From positions 620,001 to 684,000 of the forward strand of contig CP012822.1 in the NCBI GenBank assembly GCA_001936135.1: a stretch of DNA of 64,000 bases, in the 5' to 3' direction. The notes beneath the pieces were generated by a model. The model had not been told where the DNA came from. It saw only the letters and a list, made by a program, of their open reading frames with translations, and ran no database searches. The position numbers and the translations under genes were made by a program. This document shows positions 10,243-19,848 of this stretch, piece by piece (within the stretch, counting starts at the first letter, position 1; every line of letters begins with the position of its first letter). Origin of the DNA: Saccharomycopsis fibuligera x Saccharomycopsis cf. fibuligera (lineage: Eukaryota; Ascomycota; Saccharomycetes; Ascoideales; Saccharomycopsidaceae).

Positions 10243-11729
10243 GCTTTAAGATTATTTATTGCTGTTGATTGATGGTGGATGTTAAATTGGGTTGGTTATA
10301 CTGTAATGGAAAGAATATTATACGGTAAGTTCAATGCGCTTCACAACCGATATTATTTATCTGTTAGTGATAATGAAGTGTATGTCTGGAAATTGTCTGT
10401 GGCTATTAGTTGAATGCTACGATGATGTCTTGCAAGTTCATATGACAATAAATAAGAAAAAATTCAAAGCGGAAAAAAGCGTTCTGCAATTTTAAATTTT
10501 GACGCGTCATGACACGCGAAAACACACCGTCCGTCTGGATCCATCGAACACTTTGAGTGCTGTTAAGACCGTTGGTCCTAGAGATAATTATGGTATCTGC
10601 CAAAAGAGAGGCGCACAGTACTTTAAGTTAATTCATAGAGAAAAGATCGCGCAGGATCTAGTACATATTTTTTGGAGGGGTGGTACGGTATTATTAAAAA
10701 AAGTACTTTGCCTTCTGAATTGACGACTATGCGGCGGCGACAATTAGACATTAACACTATCTTTAGCATTGACTTTAAATCAACAGATACGCTCTCAACA
10801 TGTGATCGAAAAGACTTCTCTTGATCTTATGATCTAGAAGGAGCTGTAGTTTTGGAGCAAAAGAGGGTTCGAGCATCATGATAGCCAAAAATATAGTACT
10901 ATAAGTAAACACAATGAGAAACGTCGCGAGTAACTTGATGTTCAACTAGGCAGCTGAAACCATTCAATCAAGTACAAAAACCAGTATGAAAAACTAACAA
11001 CCAAGCATGTTATTTGGGCCTAAATGTTCTACACAGTGTTAAAAAGGCTAAAGACAGGCATAAAGCTAATGTGATTACGGTTGCGAGCTTTAAGAAACAT
11101 AAGAAAAGAACGAGAAAAAAATTTGGTTCCAAAGACTGAGTTTCGTCATCAGATACCATACTAAGTATACTTTTCATAATTTAAGCCTTGGAAAACATGC
11201 GTAAAGACATGAACAGTTGTCACGTACATTTAGCAACTGTGCCCACCAGACAAACTTTTTTAAATAAATTGTTGCGATAGTTTGTGTAACTAAAGCGGTG
11301 AAATAGTGAAAATTGTGTTGTTGGTGTCCAAATAATTTATTTTATTTGTAAAGCATTGCCATGGAGCAAACATATACCAGCATTTGATACAACAATAGCT
11401 GAATTTCTACACATATTACATATTTAAAGTTTAGGCTTTTTTCTTTTAATTTGTAAGTCAAGTTCAATTTTATCTAATCCATGTTTCAAGGTAGAGCTTT
11501 TTTTTTTTTTTTTTTTTTTTTATTTCGGTTATTAAAAATCAAGTTAGCAGTTTTATGTTTCTATTGTACAAAAACTAAGACATTATTCAATGATTTGTGG
11601 TCATTTCCAGATCAGAAGTGTAATGCTTGTTATTTAACTTTATATAATTACAAAACAATGTTCCAAAGACTTACTATCTTCCACCGTTATTTTGTCATAT
11701 GATTTTCAAAAGACCAACAAAAAAATGAA
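10243..11729. other. Gene-free region between RFC3 and tRNA-Lys
   Basis: Besides the MCB element, I see no gene. A T24 run is at 11498-11521. The T run that ends tRNA-Lys transcription lies at 11719-11725 (A7 on this strand). The frame 11481-11702 is an artefact built on the T run. Confidence 0.6.
10502..10520. promoter_or_regulatory. MCB (ACGCGT) and nearby ACGCGAAA in the RFC3 promoter
   Basis: ACGCGT occupies 10502-10507, and CACGCGAAAA follows from 10513. ACGCGT is the MBF (Swi6-Mbp1) site of G1/S genes and CRCGAAA the related SBF site. They lie about 260-275 bp upstream of the RFC3 start codon, as expected for a replication gene with a G1/S expression peak. Confidence 0.65.
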
Positions 11730-11814
11730 AGCCCCACGCGGGGCTCGAACCCGCAACCTTTCGATTTCGAAAGCTATTAAGAGTCGAATGCACTACCGAT
11801 TGTGCTAGCGAGGC
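11730..11814 (-). tRNA. tRNA-Lys (anticodon CTT), with 12-nt intron
   Basis: The reverse strand reads GCCTCGC TA GCACAATCGGTAGTGC, then anticodon stem-loop TTCGA-CTCTTA, then an intron ATAGCTTTCGAA, then A-TCGAA, a GGTTCGAGC T-loop region with GCGGG/CCCGC stem, and GTGGGGC closing the acceptor. The anticodon is CTT (positions 34-36), and the intron sits at the canonical place after position 37. A-box and B-box are intact, and a T7 Pol III terminator follows a few bases downstream. The mature length is 73 nt including the discriminator U. Confidence 0.93.
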
Positions 11815-12330
11815 TGACATTGAGAGAGTTTTTTTAGTTTTGTAGTATATATATAGTATGGATTGTATCGTAACCGTTTCGAGCTGGAGGCATCACTTCG
11901 GTGAAAGTTATTTAGGAAGCACGTGGTAAACTAATGCGTTTGTATGCATCACAGTTGTGTGGTATATGCTATATACTGCGAGCACATGCACTAACTGTGC
12001 CCGCCACAAGCATCATGGCATCTGGAATTCTAAGCTAGTACGTAAGCTTACGTACTATGGGTGGATTGATTGATTGCCCGTTGAGCATCGCACAAAAATA
12101 TTTTTATTTGCTGGTCCATCGAGCAATTTTTGAATCTTTTTTGTTCTATCTTTTTATCCTTTCATTCCCTTTTTTTGTCTGGCAATCAAAGATTCACCTC
12201 AATTCAGGATTTCTTTCAATTACAAAATAATCAACTCATTTCATTGTACTTTGAGTTTTTTTTTTTTTCACTTTCTTTCTGTATCAATACCTCAAAAAAC
12301 CAATTTTAATACTCTGTTTGTGCTTATTTG
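11815..12330. other. Intergenic: upstream of tRNA-Lys and ECM3-like promoter
   Basis: No gene. T-rich tracts (for example around 12257-12270) precede the transporter gene, as usual for yeast promoters. GCACGTGG at about 11920 contains an E-box CACGTG of unknown relevance. Confidence 0.55.
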
Positions 12331-13842
12331 ATGGGTGAGCTATCGTATTTGCACATCTCATTTCTCACGTTCCAGGCTACTGTCCAAGTTATCTTTATTT
12401 GTTTAGCCGGTTATACTTGTGCAAGATGTGGATGGCTTAATCCCGTTTCTCAGAAAAACATCTCGTTGCTCAATGTCAACTTGTTCACCCCTGCTCTTAT
12501 CTTTTCCAAATTGGCGCCATCGCTTTCTTTAAAGAAAATTGTGGAAATCTCAGTTATTCCGGTTTTTTACGCGCTTTCTACTGGGGTGTCCTTATTATGT
12601 TCCAGAGTTGCTTCATCGGTGCTTAGATTAAATGAGCCAGAATCCAATTTCGTCACTGCTATGTCTGTGTTTGGTAATTCCAACTCGTTACCAGTTTCTT
12701 TAACAGTGGCTTTGGCCTATACGCTTCCAAACCTTTCATGGGACGTTCTTGACGATGATAGTCCAGATAAAATTGCTTCTAGAGGTATTTTGTATCTTTT
12801 GATTTTCCAGCAGTTGGGCCAAGTTCTTAGATGGTCCTGGGGCTACAATACGTTGTTGAAGAAAAGAACTCCTAAAGAATTAGCCTTTGATCCTTATGCG
12901 AAAAACGTTGTTGATTCAGAATCAAACTCTACTTCTGGTGATTATTACTATGACGATATCTACAGGAGAGAGGGCAACCCTGAATTGCACAGCAATAAAA
13001 GCAACAGCAAAAGCAACAACAGGGGCGTGGTTGATCCTGACACTAGTGCTACTGACTCTATAACTCGTCGTGAAGAAGGCGAAGGCGCCATCTCAATACA
13101 TCATTACCGTGCTAGCGAAGATAATGATGAAAGTGATCGTTACACTGATGATGCTCGTCGTCTCGAAGCTGACAGTTCTGAAAATGACCCATTAATAAGT
13201 AATCAATATTCCCTGCACAACTCCAGTGATGATGAATATTTCTACAATGACCAAAGAAAGTTGACATTCAAAGAAAACGTGCAGCAAAAATTTCGATCAT
13301 TTTTGAAATTTATGAATCCTCCATTGTACGCAATGGCATTGGCAGTAGTGGTTGCTTCTATTCCTGCGTTACAAAAAGCTTTTTATGTCAATGATGGTTT
13401 TATTCAGAATACCCTTGCCTCAGCAATTACAGAATTGGGTTCAGTTTCTATTCCTCTTATCTTAGTTGTTCTTGGCTCAAACTTGTACCCTAATCCGGAG
13501 ACTCCAAAACCAAGTCGCAATTTCAAGAAAATCATTTTCGGATCATTGATCTCTAGAATGATTTTACCGCCGCTTATTTTACTTCCATTGATTGCCCTTT
13601 GTGTCAAATATATCGAGATTTCCATTCTTGATGATCCAATATTCTTGATTGTATCTTTTATTTTGACAATTTCTCCTCCAGCTATTCAACTTTCTCAAAT
13701 CTGTCAATTGAATGAACTATACGAACAAGAAATGGCGGGTGTATTGTTTTGGGGCTACGTTGTTTTAACACTTCCTACCACTATTGCTATTGTCGTTGCT
13801 AGCTTGGAAGTTCTCGATTGGGCCGGAAAGTTAATGGAGTAG
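12331..13842 (+). CDS. Auxin-efflux-carrier-family membrane transporter, Ecm3-like
   Basis: Start taken at ATG 12331 (MGELSYLHIS), 503 residues; one codon upstream is TTG. Hydrophobic N-terminal half with about five membrane segments: FQATVQVIFICLAGYTCA, NLFTPALIFSKLAPSL, VIPVFYALSTGVSLLCS and so on. NSNSLPVSL matches the family's conserved NxNSLP motif. A central hydrophilic loop (about residues 185-320) is rich in acidic residues and Ser, followed by a second bundle of about five segments ending near the C terminus. This is the PF03547 (Mem_trans) fold found in yeast Ecm3/YNL095C-type proteins of the ER or vacuolar membrane, whose substrate is not established. Family is confident; which paralogue is not. 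Confidence 0.85.
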   Translation: MGELSYLHISFLTFQATVQVIFICLAGYTCARCGWLNPVSQKNISLLNVNLFTPALIFSKLAPSLSLKKIVEISVIPVFYALSTGVSLLCSRVASSVLRLNEPESNFVTAMSVFGNSNSLPVSLTVALAYTLPNLSWDVLDDDSPDKIASRGILYLLIFQQLGQVLRWSWGYNTLLKKRTPKELAFDPYAKNVVDSESNSTSGDYYYDDIYRREGNPELHSNKSNSKSNNRGVVDPDTSATDSITRREEGEGAISIHHYRASEDNDESDRYTDDARRLEADSSENDPLISNQYSLHNSSDDEYFYNDQRKLTFKENVQQKFRSFLKFMNPPLYAMALAVVVASIPALQKAFYVNDGFIQNTLASAITELGSVSIPLILVVLGSNLYPNPETPKPSRNFKKIIFGSLISRMILPPLILLPLIALCVKYIEISILDDPIFLIVSFILTISPPAIQLSQICQLNELYEQEMAGVLFWGYVVLTLPTTIAIVVASLEVLDWAGKLME

Positions 13843-14265
13843 GTTATCTCGCCCAATTCTCTTTTTATAGCTTAGCTTTTGTTTTGAAAGCAAGTTATTC
13901 GTTATAGATGTTATTATTTTTTTTTCCAGTGTCTTTTTTTTGGGTGTTAGTCACATTTGCCATGATATTAATCAATATTATATAAGTTTGTCTGATTTCC
14001 TCGTTCTTTATCTATTTTATATAAGTCTTAGGCATCATAGTCAATGATAATCATGACCTATAGTAATTATTTTTTATTGCAGGTTCAATTCCGTTAGTAG
14101 AAGTTCCTATATAGATATTTATATTCATAGCTATTATTTTGACTAAGCTCCAATAACTAGTACTTTTTACAGGCGTTGAAAATTTATTGTTACGATGTCA
14201 GGGTCTACCTGATGCATGTTTGTGATATCAATTCATGCATGATGTATTAAAATAATAGAACCTAT

Positions 14266-14297
<32 letters not shown>

Positions 14298-14558
14298 AGA
14301 TAGTTGGATCAGACTAAAGAACTAAAGATAAGAAGCGAAACAGCGGGGGAAAAAAAAAAAGAAACAAAAAAGAAAGAAGAAACAAACTGATAGTTTTTAT
14401 TTCAATGCACGGATAGAGATAAAAATTCGTAATTGTGAAGTTCTTAAACTATATAACCCAATTTTGTCGGGAAAATGATAGCTATTCCATATTTTAAGCT
14501 TTTTCTATTTGGGGCAGAAATAACATCAATGAACTTGTCATTAGTAGAATATGTAAGT

Positions 14559-14602
<44 letters not shown>

Positions 14603-14881
14603 ACCGTAAATACCATATAGAACTATAGGCAAAAAGAACCAACAGGATAGATGTTAAGTAACTACTAAAATGTATTTTTTTTTGTTTTTTTTTAATGTTA
14701 TTGTTATTCTTTATTCTTTATTTTTTCAGCTTTCTTTGATATTGAAGCTTATAAAAAATCTACGATCAATCTGCATTTCAAAACGACAGTATACTATGCA
14801 TGCAACAAAGTTAATCAGCACAATTTATATTTACAAAACAAACTAATGTTCATCTTCTATTGTGAAATTCAGAGATTTTAT
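13843..14881. other. Convergent gene-free region between ECM3-like gene and HEM12
   Basis: AT-rich, no gene. T30 at 14267-14296 and A38 at 14561-14598 are the notable elements. Both 3' UTRs lie here. Confidence 0.6.
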
Positions 14882-16245
14882 TCACTGACTTCCAATACGA
14901 TGAGATTCTTTCAAAAACCAATCAATATTTTCAGGATCCATAAATGGATGTGTCCCATGACCAAAATTAATAATATAATTTTGTTTTCCGCCACCAAATC
15001 CACTGATCATTTCTTCAACCTTTTTACTGATTGTCTCTTTTGTACCGTAAATCACGCCAGGGTCCAAATTTCCTTGTAAGACGACTCTTCCATTATTCAC
15101 TTTAACCGCTTCTTTTGGATCATATAACCAATCCAACGACACAACATCATACCCAGCATCGCAAAGTTGATCAAGGGCATACCATGCCCCCTTGGCAAAA
15201 ATCACCACTGGAATCTTCTCACTAATTCCAAGTTCTTGCAATCTTTGTGCCAACACAACTCTCAATTTTTTTATAAATGGAAACAAAAATTTGTTGAATT
15301 CAGTAGGAGCAAGCTCACCAGCCCAACTCTCAAAAACCTGCAAAATTTGAGCACCGGCAACAACTTGCTGGGCTAAAAATTCAGCAATAACTTCACTGAG
15401 CACTTCCAAAAGTCGCAATGATTCAGTTTCGTACTTGTATATCCATTCTTTAATAAATCTAAACATTTTGGAACCACCTCCTTCAACCATGTAACAGAGC
15501 AAAGTGAATGGTCCACCAGCAAATCCAAATAATGGAACGCGGCCATTAAGTTTCTTTCTCGTTAAAGTAATAGATTTGAACGCCCATGCTAGTTCTTTTT
15601 GCAAGTCTGGCTTTAAGTTCAATTTAGAAATATCGGCAGGAGAACGTAATGGATCAGGGAATGTTGGTCCTTTGCCTTCTACCATCTTAACTTCCATTCC
15701 CATTGCTTGGGGAACAACTAGGATATCACTGAAGATAATTGCGGCATCAATTAAACCGTTGAAATGCTCAATTGGTTGAATGGTTATTTCTGAAGCAATT
15801 TCTGGATCACGGCAAGTTTCGAAGAAGTCTCTACCCCCTTTGGCTTCATGGTATTCTGGCAAGTATCTACCGGCTTGTCTCTATTGGCCGAGTTAGTAAT
15901 TGAATTGATATTTTGTTGCTTTTGAAGTTCGATTTCCCCCAAGCACACTATCCATCGGCATGAAAAGCAATGCGGCATCAACGCTCAGCTTATAACAATA
16001 CTTCTGACAATTTCTGACGCTGTTAACAATAATAAAAGTTAAGTTGCGATAATAATATTATTAAAGGGAAGAACAGCTGAACACCAAAGACATATGAAGT
16101 AGTTCAACTACAGTTATAATCGCAACGACAATTACAAAAAACATACCATAATCCACATTGGCGGTCTTTCAACATTTTCACCCCTAGCCGCTCTCAAAAT
16201 CAAATCATTCTTCAATGGTGGGAAACTTCCTCTTGGGTCAACCAT
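14882..16245 (-). CDS. HEM12: Uroporphyrinogen decarboxylase Hem12 (one intron)
   Basis: Two exons: 16147-16245 (33 codons, ATG at 16245, [20 protein letters not shown]) and 14882-15880, joined in phase 0 to give 365 residues, against 362 in S. cerevisiae. The splice restores [15 protein letters not shown], the family's conserved N-terminal signature with the substrate-binding Arg residues; without exon 1 the enzyme would lack it. Other family motifs are [36 protein letters not shown] and [16 protein letters not shown]. It decarboxylates the four acetate side chains of uroporphyrinogen III to coproporphyrinogen III in the cytosolic part of haem synthesis. The S. cerevisiae gene has no intron, so this one is a lineage difference. 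RGD1 follows in tandem 718 bp upstream. Confidence 0.95.
15881..16146 (-). other. HEM12 intron (266 bp)
   Basis: Reverse strand donor GTATGT (16146-16141), branch point TACTAAC (15897-15891), acceptor AATAG ending at 15881. Splicing restores the conserved RQAGRY motif and the expected length, so it is well supported. Confidence 0.93.
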
Positions 16246-16963
16246 CTTGTTTTATTTATATATGGCTCTCTAATTCTATGATATATCAGTACTGTATTGA
16301 AAAATAGTACAAATTTATAGCCACATCAATCAATCGATCAATAAATTGATCTCTTTACACCCTCTGCAGGCGCCTTTCAGCCATGGTGAAAAATTCCTGC
16401 GGTACGAGAAAAAAACCTTGCGATTCTGACCGGCGGCAACGCACATAACCAATATGTTTATTAGGACTAATATGGAGAGACATTACCATTATGATTATGA
16501 TTATGATTATGTGTAAGCCACTCAACATTAATATCTAATGCTTAATGATTTCTAATAATTTTTTTTTTCTTTTTGATTTAATAGCACTCCAAAATGATAA
16601 AAAACATATTGTGTGAGCTGAATTGCAAATTTTTTTGTAGTAGTACTAGTAATACAAGTAAAGATGCTTACTTTCTGATATCGACACTCAATATGATGAC
16701 AATACTTGTAACTTATATCCACCTTATAATATATAAAGATTCACACTAAAAAAAAAAAAAATAAATTGAGTCTTGAAAGTGTGAAAATATGAAATGAAAA
16801 AAATTAAGTAAAACAAAAACGGATAAAGTGATACAATAAGACGAAAACTAGTGAACAAATTTGTTGATACATATAAAAGAAAAAAAATAATAGTAAATAC
16901 ACAACAAAAGCAAAAACACATCCGGTTGAGCTTTATTTTGACGCTTGATAGGAAAAAAAAACA
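16246..16963. other. HEM12 promoter / RGD1 3' region
   Basis: No gene. A GATTAT-type short tandem lies near 16492-16512. An A run at 16749-16761 is part of the RGD1 3' flank. Confidence 0.55.
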
Positions 16964-19213
16964 CTATTCTTCTGGCTCGAAGATATCACTAGCAATATAC
17001 ATCAAGTTCTCTACCACTTTGCCCTGATAACTCATATCTTCAGCATTTGTATGATTTGAGGGCAACAAATTAGGACCCCAAATGATCCCTAAATTTCTTG
17101 CTGACATTCTATTAATATCCTGCTTCGCTACAATTCGACACAAGTGGAAAATGATCGCCCTCAAAGTAAAATAATTTGCATCAGGAAGTTCAAATACAAT
17201 TTCATGTAGTCTTTTTTTCCGAATTGCTGGTTCAGGAATCTTGACTGCTGTCAAAAATCGTTGATACAAATGATTTGTGAGTAACGGTTCCGGTAGTTGG
17301 GCAAAATATAATTTCAACAAGGACGCGATACAGTATATGTCACTGTCTATGATTTGTTCTGGATTCGTTATCAATTTATCAATCATTGATCTATCATTAT
17401 TTAATGCGTCTTTAAGTTGATGAATCTTCGTTGAGTTTCCCGAGGTTCGATAAATTCCTTCTAGTTCAAGACCATAACTATCAATTATATTTATGCAGGA
17501 ACGAACAATAAGTGGTACAGATTCATTTTCGTAGAGGCACAATTCATCAATTGGCCCACCAAATATTAGCGGGAAATCTCTATTTACTATTTTCATGCCA
17601 CTAAGGTCCAGAGTTGCTGGTAAAGCGCTTTGTGATCTGCTATTGTTGCTATCAAGAAAAATATTATTTTGACTATAATCGCTATTTTGACTTACTTGTA
17701 AATTGTTGGAGTTAGTGTTCCCTGCAGATCCAGTACTGTTGAGGATATTATTATGATGTTGATCCAAGGGGCTGCTAGTGGCACTACCGCCAACATAACT
17801 AAACCTATTATTGTTTTTGCTAGGAGTGAGATTGATATTGCCGCCACCAGCAGAGACTGCTGCTGTTGGCACGTCTTCTTGAACTTTCAATAACGAATGG
17901 TTTTGTACCGGTGAAACGTTATCATTCTTTTTAGGTCTTAAGAGCGAACTCGATCGCTTAACATTACTAGTAAAAGCGTTGGAGTTGTTGTTGTTTGCTG
18001 AGCTAATGTTATTGAACCCCGTGTTGTAATTGGTCTGGGTGTTGACCAATGTAGGGTGAACTTTATAGTCCACTGGTACCAAAGCTTTGGATTGTCCAGC
18101 TCTTTGATATTTGACCAAGTATTCATACAAATCTTTTTCATTATCCACTGAAGCAGCCAAATTCTTCATTGATGCCTTACGAGCATCTGGTCTTAATGGA
18201 GAAATCAACACTCCTGAGTTCATGAGTAAATTTTCACACCACGTAGCATATTTTTGTAACTGTACACTCATTGCTAAATCAATTTCCAAGATTAAATCTT
18301 TTAATGCCTTGGAATTAGCAGGTCTATGAACTCTAAGTAACTCTTCTTTTAGCCTTTTGGCAAGAGCCACTTTTGAGCTGTAATCTTTGTCAGCATGCTC
18401 AATCTTGGACAAGAGTTCTTCTTCTTGCTGTGATGTGGTTTTGGAGCCTTTCAAAGTAAATTTTTTCCCTGGTTCATTAGTTCGAACTTTTTCCAATTCA
18501 ACACAGAAATTATCGTATTTTATTTTAGCCTTTTCAGCGGATTGTATAGCGTCAGACACTTCTTTTTCTCTCCGTTTACCATCTTCTTTCATATTTCTTC
18601 TTTGTCTTTGCATCGTTGCTGATAATTGAAATAATTCATCAGACATGGTTTGTAATGCAGTGACATATGCATAGCCGACATTATGCAATCTATCATCAAA
18701 GTTCACAATTTGATCAAAATTTCTAGTGAACGAGTCTTGTCTTAAATTGCTAGCGTTATGTTTCAAATATTCCTGAGTGTTCTTTGCCAATTTTTTCACT
18801 TGATAGTCGTATTCTTCTTGAAATGCTGATTTCTTTTTGATGAATTTGGCAAACTCGTCGCAACTGCCAATACTTTCTTTGAGTCTTTTCAATAGAGCAT
18901 CAAGAGCGCTATCTGAGTTTAATATGACTTTAATTTTATCCTCGTTTAGTAACTCCACTGAGGCATTTGGCAAGTTATTTGTGTTATTATTATGAGCAGT
19001 AGGAGAAGGTGTTGTTAAAGGTGCTTGAGCAGAAATTGCTGAAGTGTTAGCACTGGCAGCACCAATATCTTTTGCTGGTACTTCTGGTAACGAAGTAGAC
19101 GAGTTGGTGGCAGGTGGTTGTAGTGAGGATTGGGCCAGAAGTGCGGTACCTGAACTTATTGGATCCAAGTTACTGAAAGAATCAAGACTGGTTCTTCCCT
19201 GAGGTCCACTCAT
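16964..19213 (-). CDS. RGD1: F-BAR/RhoGAP protein Rgd1
   Basis: 749 residues (S. cerevisiae Rgd1 is 666). Residues 1-90 are Ser/Thr/Ala-rich. An F-BAR (FCH) module follows at about 95-365, starting with LDALLKRLKESIGSCDEFAKFIKKKSA and continuing as long charged helices. A Ser/Asn-rich linker comes next, then a RhoGAP domain at about 545-745. In the GAP domain ELEGIYRTSGN carries the arginine finger, followed by LLKLYFAQLPEPLL and NLGIIWGPNLL. Rgd1 stimulates GTP hydrolysis by Rho3 and Rho4 at sites of polarised growth and binds phosphoinositides through the F-BAR domain. The gene is divergent from CHK1. Family and domain order match well, so orthology is likely. Confidence 0.92.
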   Translation of the reverse strand: MSGPQGRTSLDSFSNLDPISSGTALLAQSSLQPPATNSSTSLPEVPAKDIGAASANTSAISAQAPLTTPSPTAHNNNTNNLPNASVELLNEDKIKVILNSDSALDALLKRLKESIGSCDEFAKFIKKKSAFQEEYDYQVKKLAKNTQEYLKHNASNLRQDSFTRNFDQIVNFDDRLHNVGYAYVTALQTMSDELFQLSATMQRQRRNMKEDGKRREKEVSDAIQSAEKAKIKYDNFCVELEKVRTNEPGKKFTLKGSKTTSQQEEELLSKIEHADKDYSSKVALAKRLKEELLRVHRPANSKALKDLILEIDLAMSVQLQKYATWCENLLMNSGVLISPLRPDARKASMKNLAASVDNEKDLYEYLVKYQRAGQSKALVPVDYKVHPTLVNTQTNYNTGFNNISSANNNNSNAFTSNVKRSSSLLRPKKNDNVSPVQNHSLLKVQEDVPTAAVSAGGGNINLTPSKNNNRFSYVGGSATSSPLDQHHNNILNSTGSAGNTNSNNLQVSQNSDYSQNNIFLDSNNSRSQSALPATLDLSGMKIVNRDFPLIFGGPIDELCLYENESVPLIVRSCINIIDSYGLELEGIYRTSGNSTKIHQLKDALNNDRSMIDKLITNPEQIIDSDIYCIASLLKLYFAQLPEPLLTNHLYQRFLTAVKIPEPAIRKKRLHEIVFELPDANYFTLRAIIFHLCRIVAKQDINRMSARNLGIIWGPNLLPSNHTNAEDMSYQGKVVENLMYIASDIFEPEE

Positions 19214-19848
19214 TATGAGTTATAAGAATTATTTTACGATGATTCGGTTGCAATGATAGATTGAGGTGGTGATTATGGTTGCAATGTGGGCGCGTTATTG
19301 ACGACAAATCAGGATTAGGATCAGGCTTATTTCGATTTAATATCAAAGATGAACAGCACAGCCGATTGCAAGAAACGAAACCCCAAAAAAATAAAAAAAA
19401 TAAAAAAAGGTCTCCAAGTCAGAGAAAGGTAAATAGGCCTGTGTGCGATGATCTGACGACAGGAACAGTAAACAAATTGAATAAGTTTTAGGCAAGAAAG
19501 CTGTACGGCAAAAAAGGACACTGCTGTGATGTGTAGTTCGTGATAACAATACCAGTAGGCAGTAAACAGTGAATGGCTGTTACCACGTAAAGTGAGTTAC
19601 TAGACAGTCCATTAACCGCCGACAGATCGCGGCTAATGCTGAAACTAAACATATTGGTTATGTGCACGGATATAAAAATGATTACGTGGAATATTATATA
19701 ATAAGTTACTATGCGCGTGTGCGTTGTGATTATTACACATTAATATGTGTAGCAATGTATATATATGTATGAGTAAGCACAATTCAAGTACAGGGGACGC
19801 GCCAGCTTTTATTTTTTATTTTTTTATTTTTGTTTTGGTATAAACAGT
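19214..19848. other. Divergent promoter RGD1/CHK1
   Basis: 635 bp without a gene. An ACGCG core (19797-19801, in GGGGACGCGCC) lies about 50 bp before the CHK1 ATG and resembles an MCB half match; a T-rich stretch follows. Confidence 0.5.

Noticed and set aside
11481-11702. 73-codon frame over the T24 run
   Set aside because: The poly-Phe start is only the homopolymer; no protein similarity.
16147-16245. HEM12 starting at the internal ATG on 15862
   Set aside because: That start lacks the substrate-binding RQAGRY motif, which the upstream exon and canonical intron supply.
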